DNA of 32,579 bases from Bryobacterales bacterium (GTDB taxonomy: Bacteria > Acidobacteriota > Terriglobia > Bryobacterales > Bryobacteraceae), in assembly GCA_003162425.1 (NCBI GenBank), contig PMOK01000090.1, forward strand, positions 1 to 32,579, given 5' to 3'. Every line of letters begins with the position of its first letter. The stretch's first letter is position 1. The translations under genes were made by a program, and so were the position numbers. The notes below the pieces were generated by a model. That model made no database searches, had not been told where the DNA came from, and worked only from the letters and a program-made list of their open reading frames with translations. This document shows, piece by piece, positions 17,901 to 25,095 of this stretch.

Positions 17901-18373
17901 CGACGAAGGCCGCACTGAATCAATATCGATTCGTCCACATCGCGTCCCACGGACTTCTGACTTCGCTGCATCCTGAACTCTCGGGCATTGTGCTTTCCAT
18001 GGTGGACCGCGCTGGAAAGCCTCTGGACGGGTACCTCCAAACCACCGACGTCTACAACCTCTCGCTCAACGCGGATCTGGTTGTGTTGAGCGCCTGTGAG
18101 ACGGCCCTGGGACAGGAAGTGAGGGGCGAAGGCCTGGTGGGATTAGCGCGGGCATTCATGTATGCGGGCTCGCCTCGCGTGGTGGCCAGTTTATGGACTG
18201 TGCCGGATGTCTCCACTTCGGAATTGATGACGCGATTCTACCAGGGCATGTTAGTCGAAAATCTCCGGCCCGCCGCGGCGTTGCGCCAGGCACAGCTTTC
18301 CATCTGGAAAGAACATCGCTGGGCGCGGCCATATTATTGGGCGGCATTCACGCTGCAGGGTGAGTGGAGATAG
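14975..18373 (+). CDS. Exported TPR-CHAT protein (caspase-like peptidase fold)
   Basis: From the GTG start the protein has 1132 residues: a signal peptide (about 1-17), a PPC-like beta domain (about 20-115), a long TPR solenoid (about 120-610), a helical linker with coiled-coil character (about 610-745) and a C-terminal CHAT domain (about 750-1130). The CHAT catalytic pair is intact: His992 in HIASHG and Cys1041 in LSACETA. The TPRs are eleven clear 40-residue units, each opening with a GDRxGE-like turn, plus one weaker unit before them. CHAT proteins are caspase-fold proteases or scaffolds, and some act in defence when paired with gasdermins or CRISPR effectors. No such partner is encoded here, and the signal peptide places this one in the periplasm or outside the cell. 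Confidence 0.9.
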   Translation: MRALLTLCMTCCAVAHDARVLQPGNPVRAELRSGQITSFEIRANAGEYFRALVRPNGAQINIRLSAPSGAVVATLMNAAGEQRTLPISVIAPQKGAYRLEVTLADPDAPARDFECTLVELREAKPADEIRIAAEKAFNEGKHLQSEGSKESLNQAIAKFEAALPQWRAIGDQAEEGHTLDTMGDAYWSLGQGAKANDCYKKALPLAKAAGDQAGEASALSNIGVATSLREPKKALEFFEESLRLSRAVPDRNLEATTLNNVGSIYVLLGEPRKARDYALQARELKREVGDRQGEMTALANLATVYAALGETHQAVEALSETLPLRRKLHDQRGEANTLLNMATSEVQLGELDKGLESYRASLPLSRAVGDRRGEARTLANLGALYMALGTPQEALTTLQEVLPISHELSDRHLEESVLTNIARSYLQLGEAQHALDYSTQALAIQKQISDQRGEGHALGTIGRVYAFMGESEKALELYQRALPLLDSSNDRAGEADVLETTSELYLESGDLKAALAACERALALCREVDDKRRLAVAQVSIGSVYLALGEREKASESLHQALERLTALGDRLQQSRALYYLARVNNNSGDWEHAREYLDQALEIDEQIRAAVIGPELRSSFFSTVLDQYELRVDILMHLHQLHPKQGYDVEAFETSERARARSLLDLLSEAKAGLRQGVDPALLARERVLTAQLHAKTERQIQLLAKQDPHAAAVEQEIRLLTTQYQETEAKILRASPRYAAFAQPQPLRLLALQRDYLDPGTLLLEYAPGDARSFMWAVTHTSFHAFELPKRSVLERMARGAYQGVSGADEASTGKAGAALQELSHALLGPVTNLLGTKKFVIVAAGALQYVPFAALPSPSAPAEPLVAVHEIVNLPSASTIAFIRRARPGTRASKVLAIFADPVFSANDPRVSGAQTALAKPHDTGAERAASGFDLAKFTRLPFTRKEALDIMELVNPSQRLSALDFDASRATATKAALNQYRFVHIASHGLLTSLHPELSGIVLSMVDRAGKPLDGYLQTTDVYNLSLNADLVVLSACETALGQEVRGEGLVGLARAFMYAGSPRVVASLWTVPDVSTSELMTRFYQGMLVENLRPAAALRQAQLSIWKEHRWARPYYWAAFTLQGEWR

Positions 18374-18390
18374 GACGAAAAGAAGCCAAG

Positions 18391-18471
18391 AATCCAGAAT
18401 TCAGGAGCCAGAATGTGGAACGGCGCGTAGCGCCCTCCTTCTTCTGAATTCTGGATTCTGGCTCCTCGATT
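18391..18471. repeat. Facing heptamer arrays forming a hairpin (locus B)
   Basis: Plus-strand heptamers AATCCAG, AATTCAG, GAGCCAG occupy 18391-18411. Minus-strand heptamers AATTCAG, AATCCAG, GAGCCAG and AATCGAG occupy 18444-18471. The 14-mer AATCCAGAATTCAG is therefore a perfect inverted pair (18391-18404 with 18444-18457), and a nested GGCGC/GCGCC hairpin lies in the loop near 18422-18434. The element fills the gap between two convergent genes, so it may act as a two-way terminator. Confidence 0.8.
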
Positions 18472-18477
18472 CTTCTT

Positions 18478-20886
18478 TTACTCCTCGCGCAGAGCGACCA
18501 TTGCTTCGATCCCGAGCGCACGGCGAGCCGGTATGAGACACGCTACAGCACCAATCGCCGCCATGAGCGCGAGTGAGAGCGCGTAAGTGGCTGGATCTCT
18601 CGGGCTCACGCCATACAGGACCGGCGTGAAGAAACGCCCCGCTGCCAGTGCCAGAACAGCGCCTAAGACGCTCGCGCTCACGACAATTATCATGGCGCGC
18701 CGCAGCACCAGCGAGAGCACGTTGGCTCTGGTGGCGCCGATGGCTACACGAATTCCGATTTCCCGCGTTCGCTTCGAGACTGCGTAAGCCAACATGCCGT
18801 ACAAACCCGTCGCCGCCAGTATCACCGCCAGCACGCCGAATCCGCCCAGCATGATGGCAGCGATGCGCGCCGGGAGCAATGGCAGGCTGAGATGATTCTC
18901 CAGGCTGTCGGCCTGGAAGAACGGCAGCGTCGGGTCGAGTGAATTCACCGCTGCTTGAATCCTGCGCAGGACATCAGCCGGCGGCGCGGTGGACCGCGCG
19001 ACAATGGTCATGGTTGAGTCGTACCGCTGCGCGCGCGGCCAGAAAATGGCGGGTTGAGAATCATCGTTCAGCGAATCATATTTGCCGTCCTGGACCACGG
19101 CGACGATTTGCTTCCAAGGTCCGTTCGATCCCTGGGAGACGCGCTTGCCGAGCGGGTCCTCGTTTGGGAACAAGCGCCGCGCCAGAGCTTGATTGATGAT
19201 TGCCACCGGCGCCGCACTGGCTGAATCCCGTTGCTCGAATTCGCGGCCGGCAATCAGCCGCGTCTGCATAGTGCGGAAGAAGCCCGGACCGACGGCGTAG
19301 AAATTCGCGCTAGGGGCATCCGCCGGGGCCGGCGCCGGTTTGCCTTTGGCAAAAACCACGGTGTGGGATTGCGAAATACTCAGCGGGATGGTACTCGCGA
19401 GCGCGAACGAATCCAATCCGGGTACAGTGGCTAGCTGGGCCACGAGGCGATTCTCGAAAGCCTGGCCCTGCTCTTTGCTGTATCCGTTGAGACCGACATC
19501 GAACACTACCGCCACGGCGTGCCGCGGATTGAAGCCGATGTCGATGGTCAAGGCGCGCTGCAAGCTGCGGACCACCAGCACCGTCCCAACCAACAATACG
19601 AGCGAGAGCGCCACCTGCGCGCCCACCAGAAGATCACGGAACTGCAGGCGGCGGAATCGCTCGGACAATTGGTTCTTCAGACCGGGAAGCAGGTCCACGC
19701 GGGCTGCGTGAATGGCCGGCGCCAATCCAAAAAGCAGCGTGGTTGCAAGGCAGATTCCCAAAGTGAATAGAAGAACGCGCCAATCGAAGGAAAGGGACGT
19801 CGCGGCGGGAATACTGAGCGGCATCTTGAATGCGCGCAGCAGATCCAGCAGCCACAGCGCGATCAGGACACCCAACCCGGCGCCGCTGATGGAAAGTACC
19901 AGACTCTCGGTCAGCAGTTGGCGTACTAGTTTCCAGCGAGGCGCGCCCAGCGCCAGCCGGATGGAAAAGTCCTTGCGCCGGTCGGCCGCGCGCGCTAATA
20001 AAATACCAGCGATGTTAACGCAAGCGATGAGCAGCACCATGCCGGCCAGCGCCATCAGCACGGCCGCAAATCCGGTAACGGGCCCGCGCAGCGCGGTTCC
20101 GATCAGACCGGGTGGAGAAAGACGAATCTTCATCCCGATGTTGGATCGGCCCTTAGATGCAAGACTGGCAGCCACGGCATTCAGGTCGGCTTCCGCCTGT
20201 TGCGCTGTTACACCGGGTTTCAATCGGCCCAGCACCCACACATTCCAGGTGTCGCGATTATCCAGCCAGTTATTGCCCGGCTCGATTTGCGGCTCCATCG
20301 CCATGGGGGCCCAGAATTCCGCGGTCAACAGTTTTTCAGTTCCGTAAAAACCGCGCGGCGCCACGCCCAGGATGGTGTAATCCAGGCCGTTGAGCTTGAC
20401 GCTCTGGCCAATAATATTCGGATCGCCCGCGAAGCGGTTCTGCCATGCTGCATAGCTGATCACAATAACCGGCCGCGGCGAAGAGATGCGGTCGTCGTCG
20501 GGTCTGAACGTGCGCCCAAGAATGGGACGCACACCCAGCACATCGAAATAGTTTCCGCTCGCCTCATAGCCCCAGATGTGGGAGTTTTTGCCCGCGTGGC
20601 TTATCCCCACCGGTTGAATCCGGTACGCGATGAGGCCGGAGAGCGTCCGGTTGCTATCCCGAAAGTCGATGTAATTGGGGTACGACTGTGAAATGCCGCG
20701 GCCCGTGTTCAGGAACACCAGTTCGCTGGGGCGTTCCACTGGCAGCGGGCGCAAAAGGAATTGATTGAGCGCGCTGAACGTTGTGGTATTGGCTCCTATC
20801 GCTAAGGCAAGCGTGGCAACGGTGACCACCGTGAATCCCGGCGTCTGGGCAAGCCGCCGCAAAGAGAGACGGATATCCTGCAGCAT
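18478..20886 (-). CDS. ADOP-type MacB/FtsX-like permease
   Basis: An 802-residue inner-membrane protein made of two MacB_PCD plus FtsX units in tandem. An N-terminal membrane helix (about 18-40) is followed by a periplasmic domain, an FtsX module with several helices (about 270-400), another helix (about 418-440), a second periplasmic domain and a last FtsX module (about 680-800). This is the layout of the acidobacterial duplicated orphan permease group. No ATPase is encoded beside it, as is usual for the group, so its energising partner and substrate are unknown. Conserved FtsX segments (RRKDFSIRLALGAPRWKLVR and KRTREIGIRVAIGATRANVL) are intact. Genes of this group are numerous in Solibacter-like genomes, which supports the taxonomic guess. 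Confidence 0.9.
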   Translation of the reverse strand: MLQDIRLSLRRLAQTPGFTVVTVATLALAIGANTTTFSALNQFLLRPLPVERPSELVFLNTGRGISQSYPNYIDFRDSNRTLSGLIAYRIQPVGISHAGKNSHIWGYEASGNYFDVLGVRPILGRTFRPDDDRISSPRPVIVISYAAWQNRFAGDPNIIGQSVKLNGLDYTILGVAPRGFYGTEKLLTAEFWAPMAMEPQIEPGNNWLDNRDTWNVWVLGRLKPGVTAQQAEADLNAVAASLASKGRSNIGMKIRLSPPGLIGTALRGPVTGFAAVLMALAGMVLLIACVNIAGILLARAADRRKDFSIRLALGAPRWKLVRQLLTESLVLSISGAGLGVLIALWLLDLLRAFKMPLSIPAATSLSFDWRVLLFTLGICLATTLLFGLAPAIHAARVDLLPGLKNQLSERFRRLQFRDLLVGAQVALSLVLLVGTVLVVRSLQRALTIDIGFNPRHAVAVVFDVGLNGYSKEQGQAFENRLVAQLATVPGLDSFALASTIPLSISQSHTVVFAKGKPAPAPADAPSANFYAVGPGFFRTMQTRLIAGREFEQRDSASAAPVAIINQALARRLFPNEDPLGKRVSQGSNGPWKQIVAVVQDGKYDSLNDDSQPAIFWPRAQRYDSTMTIVARSTAPPADVLRRIQAAVNSLDPTLPFFQADSLENHLSLPLLPARIAAIMLGGFGVLAVILAATGLYGMLAYAVSKRTREIGIRVAIGATRANVLSLVLRRAMIIVVSASVLGAVLALAAGRFFTPVLYGVSPRDPATYALSLALMAAIGAVACLIPARRALGIEAMVALREE

Positions 20887-20934
20887 ACGAATTCATACGC
20901 ACTACGCCAAATCAACGTTCCAAGAAAAATGCAG

Positions 20935-22074
20935 TCACACCAGGGGGTCGACGTAGATCCGTTTCACCCGCGCGTGAATCCCGCACAGAACGCTGTAGGA
21001 AATGGTTCCGGCGACGCGAGCCATTTGCTGCGCGTCAATGGAGATGCCGCCTTCCGATCCCAGCAGTGTTACCGAATCGCCCACTTCCACCGGCGAACAA
21101 TTGGTGACGTCGATGGTGGTGAGATCCATGGAGACGGCTCCAATGATGGGCGCGAACTGGCCTTTGGCAATCACCCGTCCCTTGTTGGATAACCGGTGCG
21201 GAATGCCATCGGCGTAACCGGCCGCGAGAACCGCGATGCGCATGGGCTGCGGAGCACGATAGATCCCTCCGTAACCAACCAAGGCGCCGGCGGGTAGATC
21301 CTTCACGGCCAGTACCGCGGCTTTCCAGGCGAGAGCGGGCCGCACCTGGATCAAAGGCGCCGGCGCGGTTCCCTTCGCGACCGGCGAGATGTAACCATAA
21401 ATCGCGTGGCCGGGGCGGACCATTCGTTTCCACGCGTCGCGGCGCCCGTAGGCCACCGGCGTACTGCTGGCCAGATGCAGGAACGGAGGGTGCACGCCCG
21501 ATTGCGCCAGGCGCGCACACAGTGTTTCAAACGTCCGCATCTGTTCCTCGGTTTGCGATGTCGCGTAATTGGCGGAGGACGCCAGATGTGTCATCAGGCC
21601 TTCCAGTTTCGCGTGGTTTTCGGCGCCGATGGCCTCCAGGATTTCAGATGCCGGAGCGCGCGTGCCCAGCCGTCCCATCCCGCTGTCGATCTTCAGATGG
21701 TACGGAGCCGAGATGCCCTTCTTGGCCGCCAGCCGGTCCCATTCGGCGATGTCTGGGAGTGCGTGAATTACGGGCGTGAGGTTATAGTCGAGCAGCCCGG
21801 CCCGTTCGTCCGGCAGGAAATCCGCCATCACTAAAATACGCGCCGTGATGCCATTTTCCCTCAGGATTACGCCTTCTTCCACATTGCTCACCGCCAGCCA
21901 GCGCGCGCCCACACTGGCCAATGTGTGGGAGACCTCAATGGCGCCGTGGCGATAAGCGTCCGCCTTCACCACCGGCATCACTTCGACGCCAGGGCCCACA
22001 ACATCACGGATAGCCTGATAATTGGCGGCAATCTGTTTAAGCGAAATCTCCACCCAGGAGCGGAAGGCGGCCAT
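20935..22074 (-). CDS. alr: Alanine racemase
   Basis: A 379-residue fold-type III PLP enzyme that interconverts L- and D-alanine for peptidoglycan synthesis. Lys37 in MPVVKADAYRHG is the PLP-binding lysine; the usual motif reads VVKADAYGHG, so an Arg replaces the first Gly after Tyr. GYGGIYRA (near 265) holds the candidate second catalytic Tyr, and GAVSMDLTTID is the typical C-terminal motif. The chosen start (ATG 22072-22074, MAAFRSWVEI) gives the normal family length. A longer in-frame reading would run into the heptamer array upstream and is rejected. It lies in the same direction as the ADOP gene, 48 bases away, and after the c-di-GMP gene, from which the heptamer arrays separate it. Confidence 0.93.
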   Translation of the reverse strand: MAAFRSWVEISLKQIAANYQAIRDVVGPGVEVMPVVKADAYRHGAIEVSHTLASVGARWLAVSNVEEGVILRENGITARILVMADFLPDERAGLLDYNLTPVIHALPDIAEWDRLAAKKGISAPYHLKIDSGMGRLGTRAPASEILEAIGAENHAKLEGLMTHLASSANYATSQTEEQMRTFETLCARLAQSGVHPPFLHLASSTPVAYGRRDAWKRMVRPGHAIYGYISPVAKGTAPAPLIQVRPALAWKAAVLAVKDLPAGALVGYGGIYRAPQPMRIAVLAAGYADGIPHRLSNKGRVIAKGQFAPIIGAVSMDLTTIDVTNCSPVEVGDSVTLLGSEGGISIDAQQMARVAGTISYSVLCGIHARVKRIYVDPLV

Positions 22075-22088
22075 ACCTAATGGTATGG

Positions 22089-22177
22089 GAGGCAGGCGGC
22101 AGGCGGCAGGAAGCAGCAAGCAGAATCCAGAAGCCAGAATGTCTGCCGCCTGCCGCCTGCATCCTGCCGCCTGTCCT
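22089..22177. repeat. Facing heptamer arrays, 7 plus 5 units (locus C)
   Basis: Plus-strand heptamers run without a break from 22089 to 22137: GAGGCAG, GCGGCAG, GCGGCAG, GAAGCAG, CAAGCAG, AATCCAG, AAGCCAG, every one ending in CAG. After five bases (22138-22142) an opposing array runs from 22143 to 22177, which on the minus strand reads AGGACAG, GCGGCAG, GATGCAG, GCGGCAG, GCGGCAG. The GC-rich outer units can pair as a hairpin. The array ends one base before the stop codon of the GGDEF-EAL gene. Confidence 0.9.
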
Positions 22178-24625
22178 CTAGGCTAACGACAGCACGTCAT
22201 CCACTCGCGTGTCGGGTTGCGTTACCAGCAACTTCTCTATCTCTTCGGCCGGCATCGGCTTAAAGAGCAAAAACCCTTGGTTTATGTCGCAGCCCATCGC
22301 ACCCAGCAGCGTGAGTTGCTCCTGGGTCTCGACACCCTCCGCCACCACTTCCAGGTCGAGACTATGCGCCAGCCCGATGATGCCGCGCACCAGGGTAGTT
22401 GATCCACTGCCCGAGCTATCGAGATCCTTCACGAACGAGCGATCGATCTTGAGGCAGTCCACCGGGAGATTGCGGAGCTGGCTTAGCGAAGAATAACCGG
22501 TACCGAAATCATCGATTGCGAATCGCACGCCCAGGTCGCGCAGAGCCGCCATCTGTTCCAGCGTTTGCTCTATATTATTCATCAGCGCAGATTCGGTGAT
22601 CTCAATTACGAGTTTGCCGGCTGGAAACTCAGTACTCGTTAATACCCGCTTCACTATGGATGCCAGATCCTTGGCGACAAACTGGACGGCGGACACATTC
22701 ACGGCGATATTCGGGACCTCCAGACCTGCGCCGAGCCAGCGCGCTCCGGCGTCGCAAGCGGTTCGAAGCACCCAATCACCGATGTTCTGGATTAGACCCA
22801 TTTCCTCCGCAATCGGAATGAAATCCGCGGGCGATACGCGTCCCAGAGTCGCGTTAGTCCAGCGCAACAAGGCCTCCAGGCCTGCCAGACGGCCAGTGCG
22901 ATCCGTCAAGGGCTGGTAGTGAAGCGTGAACTCGCCGTGTTCCAGCGCCGCTATCAGTTCCTGTTCGATCTGAAGCCGCTTGTGCATGCTGTCTCCCAAT
23001 GCTGGGCTGAACAGATTGTGAGCATTCCCTCCGTGGTGCTTGGCCATGTACATGGCTAGGTCCGCGTGGCGCATGAGCGCGATGGGATCTTGTCCGTGCT
23101 CGGGAAAAATGCTGACGCCGATGCTGGCGGTCACCGTCACGGCGTGCTCTCCCGACAACATCGGCCGCGAAAGTGCAGTCAGGATCTTACTACACACCAA
23201 ATCGGCATCGGCGGGAGAGTTGACGTCGTGCGCCAGTACCGTAAATTCGTCGCCACCTACGCGGGCTACGGTGTCGCTCTCGCGCAGACAGCCTTTCAAA
23301 CGACGCCCAACCTCGCAAAGCACTTCGTCTCCCACCCGATGGCCCAGCGTGTCGTTGATTTGCTTATACCGGTCGAGATCGATCCATAGAAGAGCTGCCT
23401 TCTTTCGGTGGCGGCGCGCCAACTGCAGTGCCTGCTGCACTCGATCTTGGAATAACAACCGGTTGGGCAGCTCCGTTAAGGTATCGTGCTGCGCCTGAAA
23501 CGCCAGCCGCTCGTACAGCAGAGTATTCTCGATGCCGACAGCGGCCAAATGCGCCATCTGGTCCAACACGTTCGCTCGTACAGCGGCATCTTGGCCCGGA
23601 GCGAAGACCTGCAGCATCCCGATTACCCGTCCGCCCGCGTCGTGGAGTACCCTGGATTCCGAGACTTCGAGACCGGACGTTCTAGGCAGGACCGAGCGGC
23701 GCACTTCGACTTCGCCGGAGGGCCCGGATGTTTCATCTGTCCTGGAAAGTGAGAGTTGTCTCAAGACTTCCGTTAGTTCCTGGGGCAGGTTAGCAGCAAC
23801 CTGAAAGTGCAGGAACTGGCCGGCCGCGGCCCAGATCGCCGCTCCGGCCCGTGCATTCGATTGCGGAGCCATCTCGACAATCTCGGTGAGCGTGCGCGAT
23901 AGGGATGCATGCTTGCTCACCATTTCCAAAACGGACGCCCGTTGCTGCTCCATCCTGCGCGCCTCCGCCAGGACCAAGTTGTTCGCGTGCAGGGATTCCA
24001 GAGCCACGCGACGGTCGTGATTCGCCTTGCTGAGCAGGGCCACGATCAGGAGCGTACAAAGCACGAACGCGCCCAGTCCCACGGCCGAACGCTTCAGGGT
24101 TTGGTCAACTTGTAACGACTCCTGCCGCGCCCGGACCTCCAGCCTGGATTTAAGAGCCCTTAGTTCCCGCATGGCTGTGGCGAACGCAGGTTGGCCACGC
24201 TGCTGGTCCAACCTGATAGCGGCAGCCGTGTCACCTTCGAGAAGCCGCGCCACAATCTCATCGCGCTCTCTCTCGTACACCCGCCAGACGCGCTCGAATT
24301 GGTCCGCGAATCCGGTCATGTCCGGCGCCAAGTGACGGAGCCGTTCGATCGCCTCCGCAAGTTGTACGGTCGCCGCGTGCCCTTCATAAAGGTAGGGCAG
24401 TTGATCGTTGGGGTCGGTTATGGCCAGCGCATAGAAAAAAGACCGCCGGCTTTCTTGCGCCTGGTATTCCAGATCGCTCTCCATCTGGGATCCAATCGTG
24501 TCCACCCGGTACAAATCCCGGCATCCGGTGATGGCCTGCTGCAATGAACGCGTCCCTAGAATGGATGCTAGAAGTGCGGCCAGCGCGAGCACCGCTACTA
24601 AAACGTGCTTTCGGAGATAACTCAT
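22178..24625 (-). CDS. Membrane GAF-GGDEF-EAL c-di-GMP signalling protein
   Basis: An 815-residue protein. Two membrane helices (about 6-24 and 181-198) enclose a helical periplasmic sensor (about 25-180). A GAF-like domain (about 232-370), a GGDEF domain (about 375-540, RVGGDEF at 455-461) and an EAL domain (about 550-800, EALLRW at 584-589) follow. Both enzymatic signatures look intact, so it could make or break c-di-GMP. The start is placed at ATG 24623-24625 because it overlaps the TGA of the upstream binding-protein gene as ATGA; a longer upstream reading lies inside that gene. The porin and periplasmic protein genes just upstream suggest that they present its signal. Confidence 0.93.
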   Translation of the reverse strand: MSYLRKHVLVAVLALAALLASILGTRSLQQAITGCRDLYRVDTIGSQMESDLEYQAQESRRSFFYALAITDPNDQLPYLYEGHAATVQLAEAIERLRHLAPDMTGFADQFERVWRVYERERDEIVARLLEGDTAAAIRLDQQRGQPAFATAMRELRALKSRLEVRARQESLQVDQTLKRSAVGLGAFVLCTLLIVALLSKANHDRRVALESLHANNLVLAEARRMEQQRASVLEMVSKHASLSRTLTEIVEMAPQSNARAGAAIWAAAGQFLHFQVAANLPQELTEVLRQLSLSRTDETSGPSGEVEVRRSVLPRTSGLEVSESRVLHDAGGRVIGMLQVFAPGQDAAVRANVLDQMAHLAAVGIENTLLYERLAFQAQHDTLTELPNRLLFQDRVQQALQLARRHRKKAALLWIDLDRYKQINDTLGHRVGDEVLCEVGRRLKGCLRESDTVARVGGDEFTVLAHDVNSPADADLVCSKILTALSRPMLSGEHAVTVTASIGVSIFPEHGQDPIALMRHADLAMYMAKHHGGNAHNLFSPALGDSMHKRLQIEQELIAALEHGEFTLHYQPLTDRTGRLAGLEALLRWTNATLGRVSPADFIPIAEEMGLIQNIGDWVLRTACDAGARWLGAGLEVPNIAVNVSAVQFVAKDLASIVKRVLTSTEFPAGKLVIEITESALMNNIEQTLEQMAALRDLGVRFAIDDFGTGYSSLSQLRNLPVDCLKIDRSFVKDLDSSGSGSTTLVRGIIGLAHSLDLEVVAEGVETQEQLTLLGAMGCDINQGFLLFKPMPAEEIEKLLVTQPDTRVDDVLSLA

Positions 24626-25092
24626 CGCAGCCTGTACCCGTCCTCCGCCGGTAACTTGCCTTCGATTCTGACGACCTTCAATTGGCTGCACTCGGGAGTG
24701 GATAGGGAACCCGTTTCGACGAGCGCAATGGCCCCTGGCACATAGAACATGTATTTACAGGCTGTTGCCTCGCTGTTCAGGACTTTCAGTGTTACCGGCG
24801 TCTCTCCTTTGAATTCAATGCTCGCCAGATTCCGTTTGTACTCGCTCGCGCTTGTATTCAAAAGCCGCCCCATTAGAAACCGGAAGGAAGGGCTTTCCGG
24901 CTGCCGCTCAATAAGCACAACCTTGGGCCCGTGCTCCCATTGCTTGGTGACGCCTCCAAACATAGCCTGCAAGTCGCGAAGTCGCAGACTCGTGATTGGA
25001 TTCGACGGGTGCACCACCACCGCGAACGATGCGACGCCGGCGGCACGGCTGAAGCCGATCAGTAATCCCAGGGTTAAGAGGATGCGGCCCAT
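24622..25092 (-). CDS. Short PstS-like periplasmic binding protein
   Basis: A 156-residue exported protein. The signal peptide (about 1-17) is followed by a type 2 periplasmic binding protein lobe: VVVHPSNPITSLRLRDLQAM, then FGGVTKQWEHGPKVVLIERQ, the pattern of phosphate-binding PstS-like proteins around the anion site. At 156 residues it is about half of a full two-lobed PstS and has no transporter partner here. It starts three bases after the porin stop and its own stop overlaps the next ATG as ATGA, so the three genes form one unit. The ligand is not determinable; phosphate or another oxyanion is a guess from family resemblance. Confidence 0.8.
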   Translation of the reverse strand: MGRILLTLGLLIGFSRAAGVASFAVVVHPSNPITSLRLRDLQAMFGGVTKQWEHGPKVVLIERQPESPSFRFLMGRLLNTSASEYKRNLASIEFKGETPVTLKVLNSEATACKYMFYVPGAIALVETGSLSTPECSQLKVVRIEGKLPAEDGYRLR

Positions 25093-25095
25093 AGT

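Noticed and set aside
14975..18373. A CHAT-based antiviral defence system (gasdermin or CRISPR-associated)
   Set aside because: There is no gasdermin, effector nuclease or type III-E component nearby, and the protein appears to be exported.
22089..22177. A CRISPR array or a coding extension of alr
   Set aside because: The repeat unit is seven bases with no spacers, and reading through it would add a stretch before MAAFRSWVEI that no alanine racemase needs.
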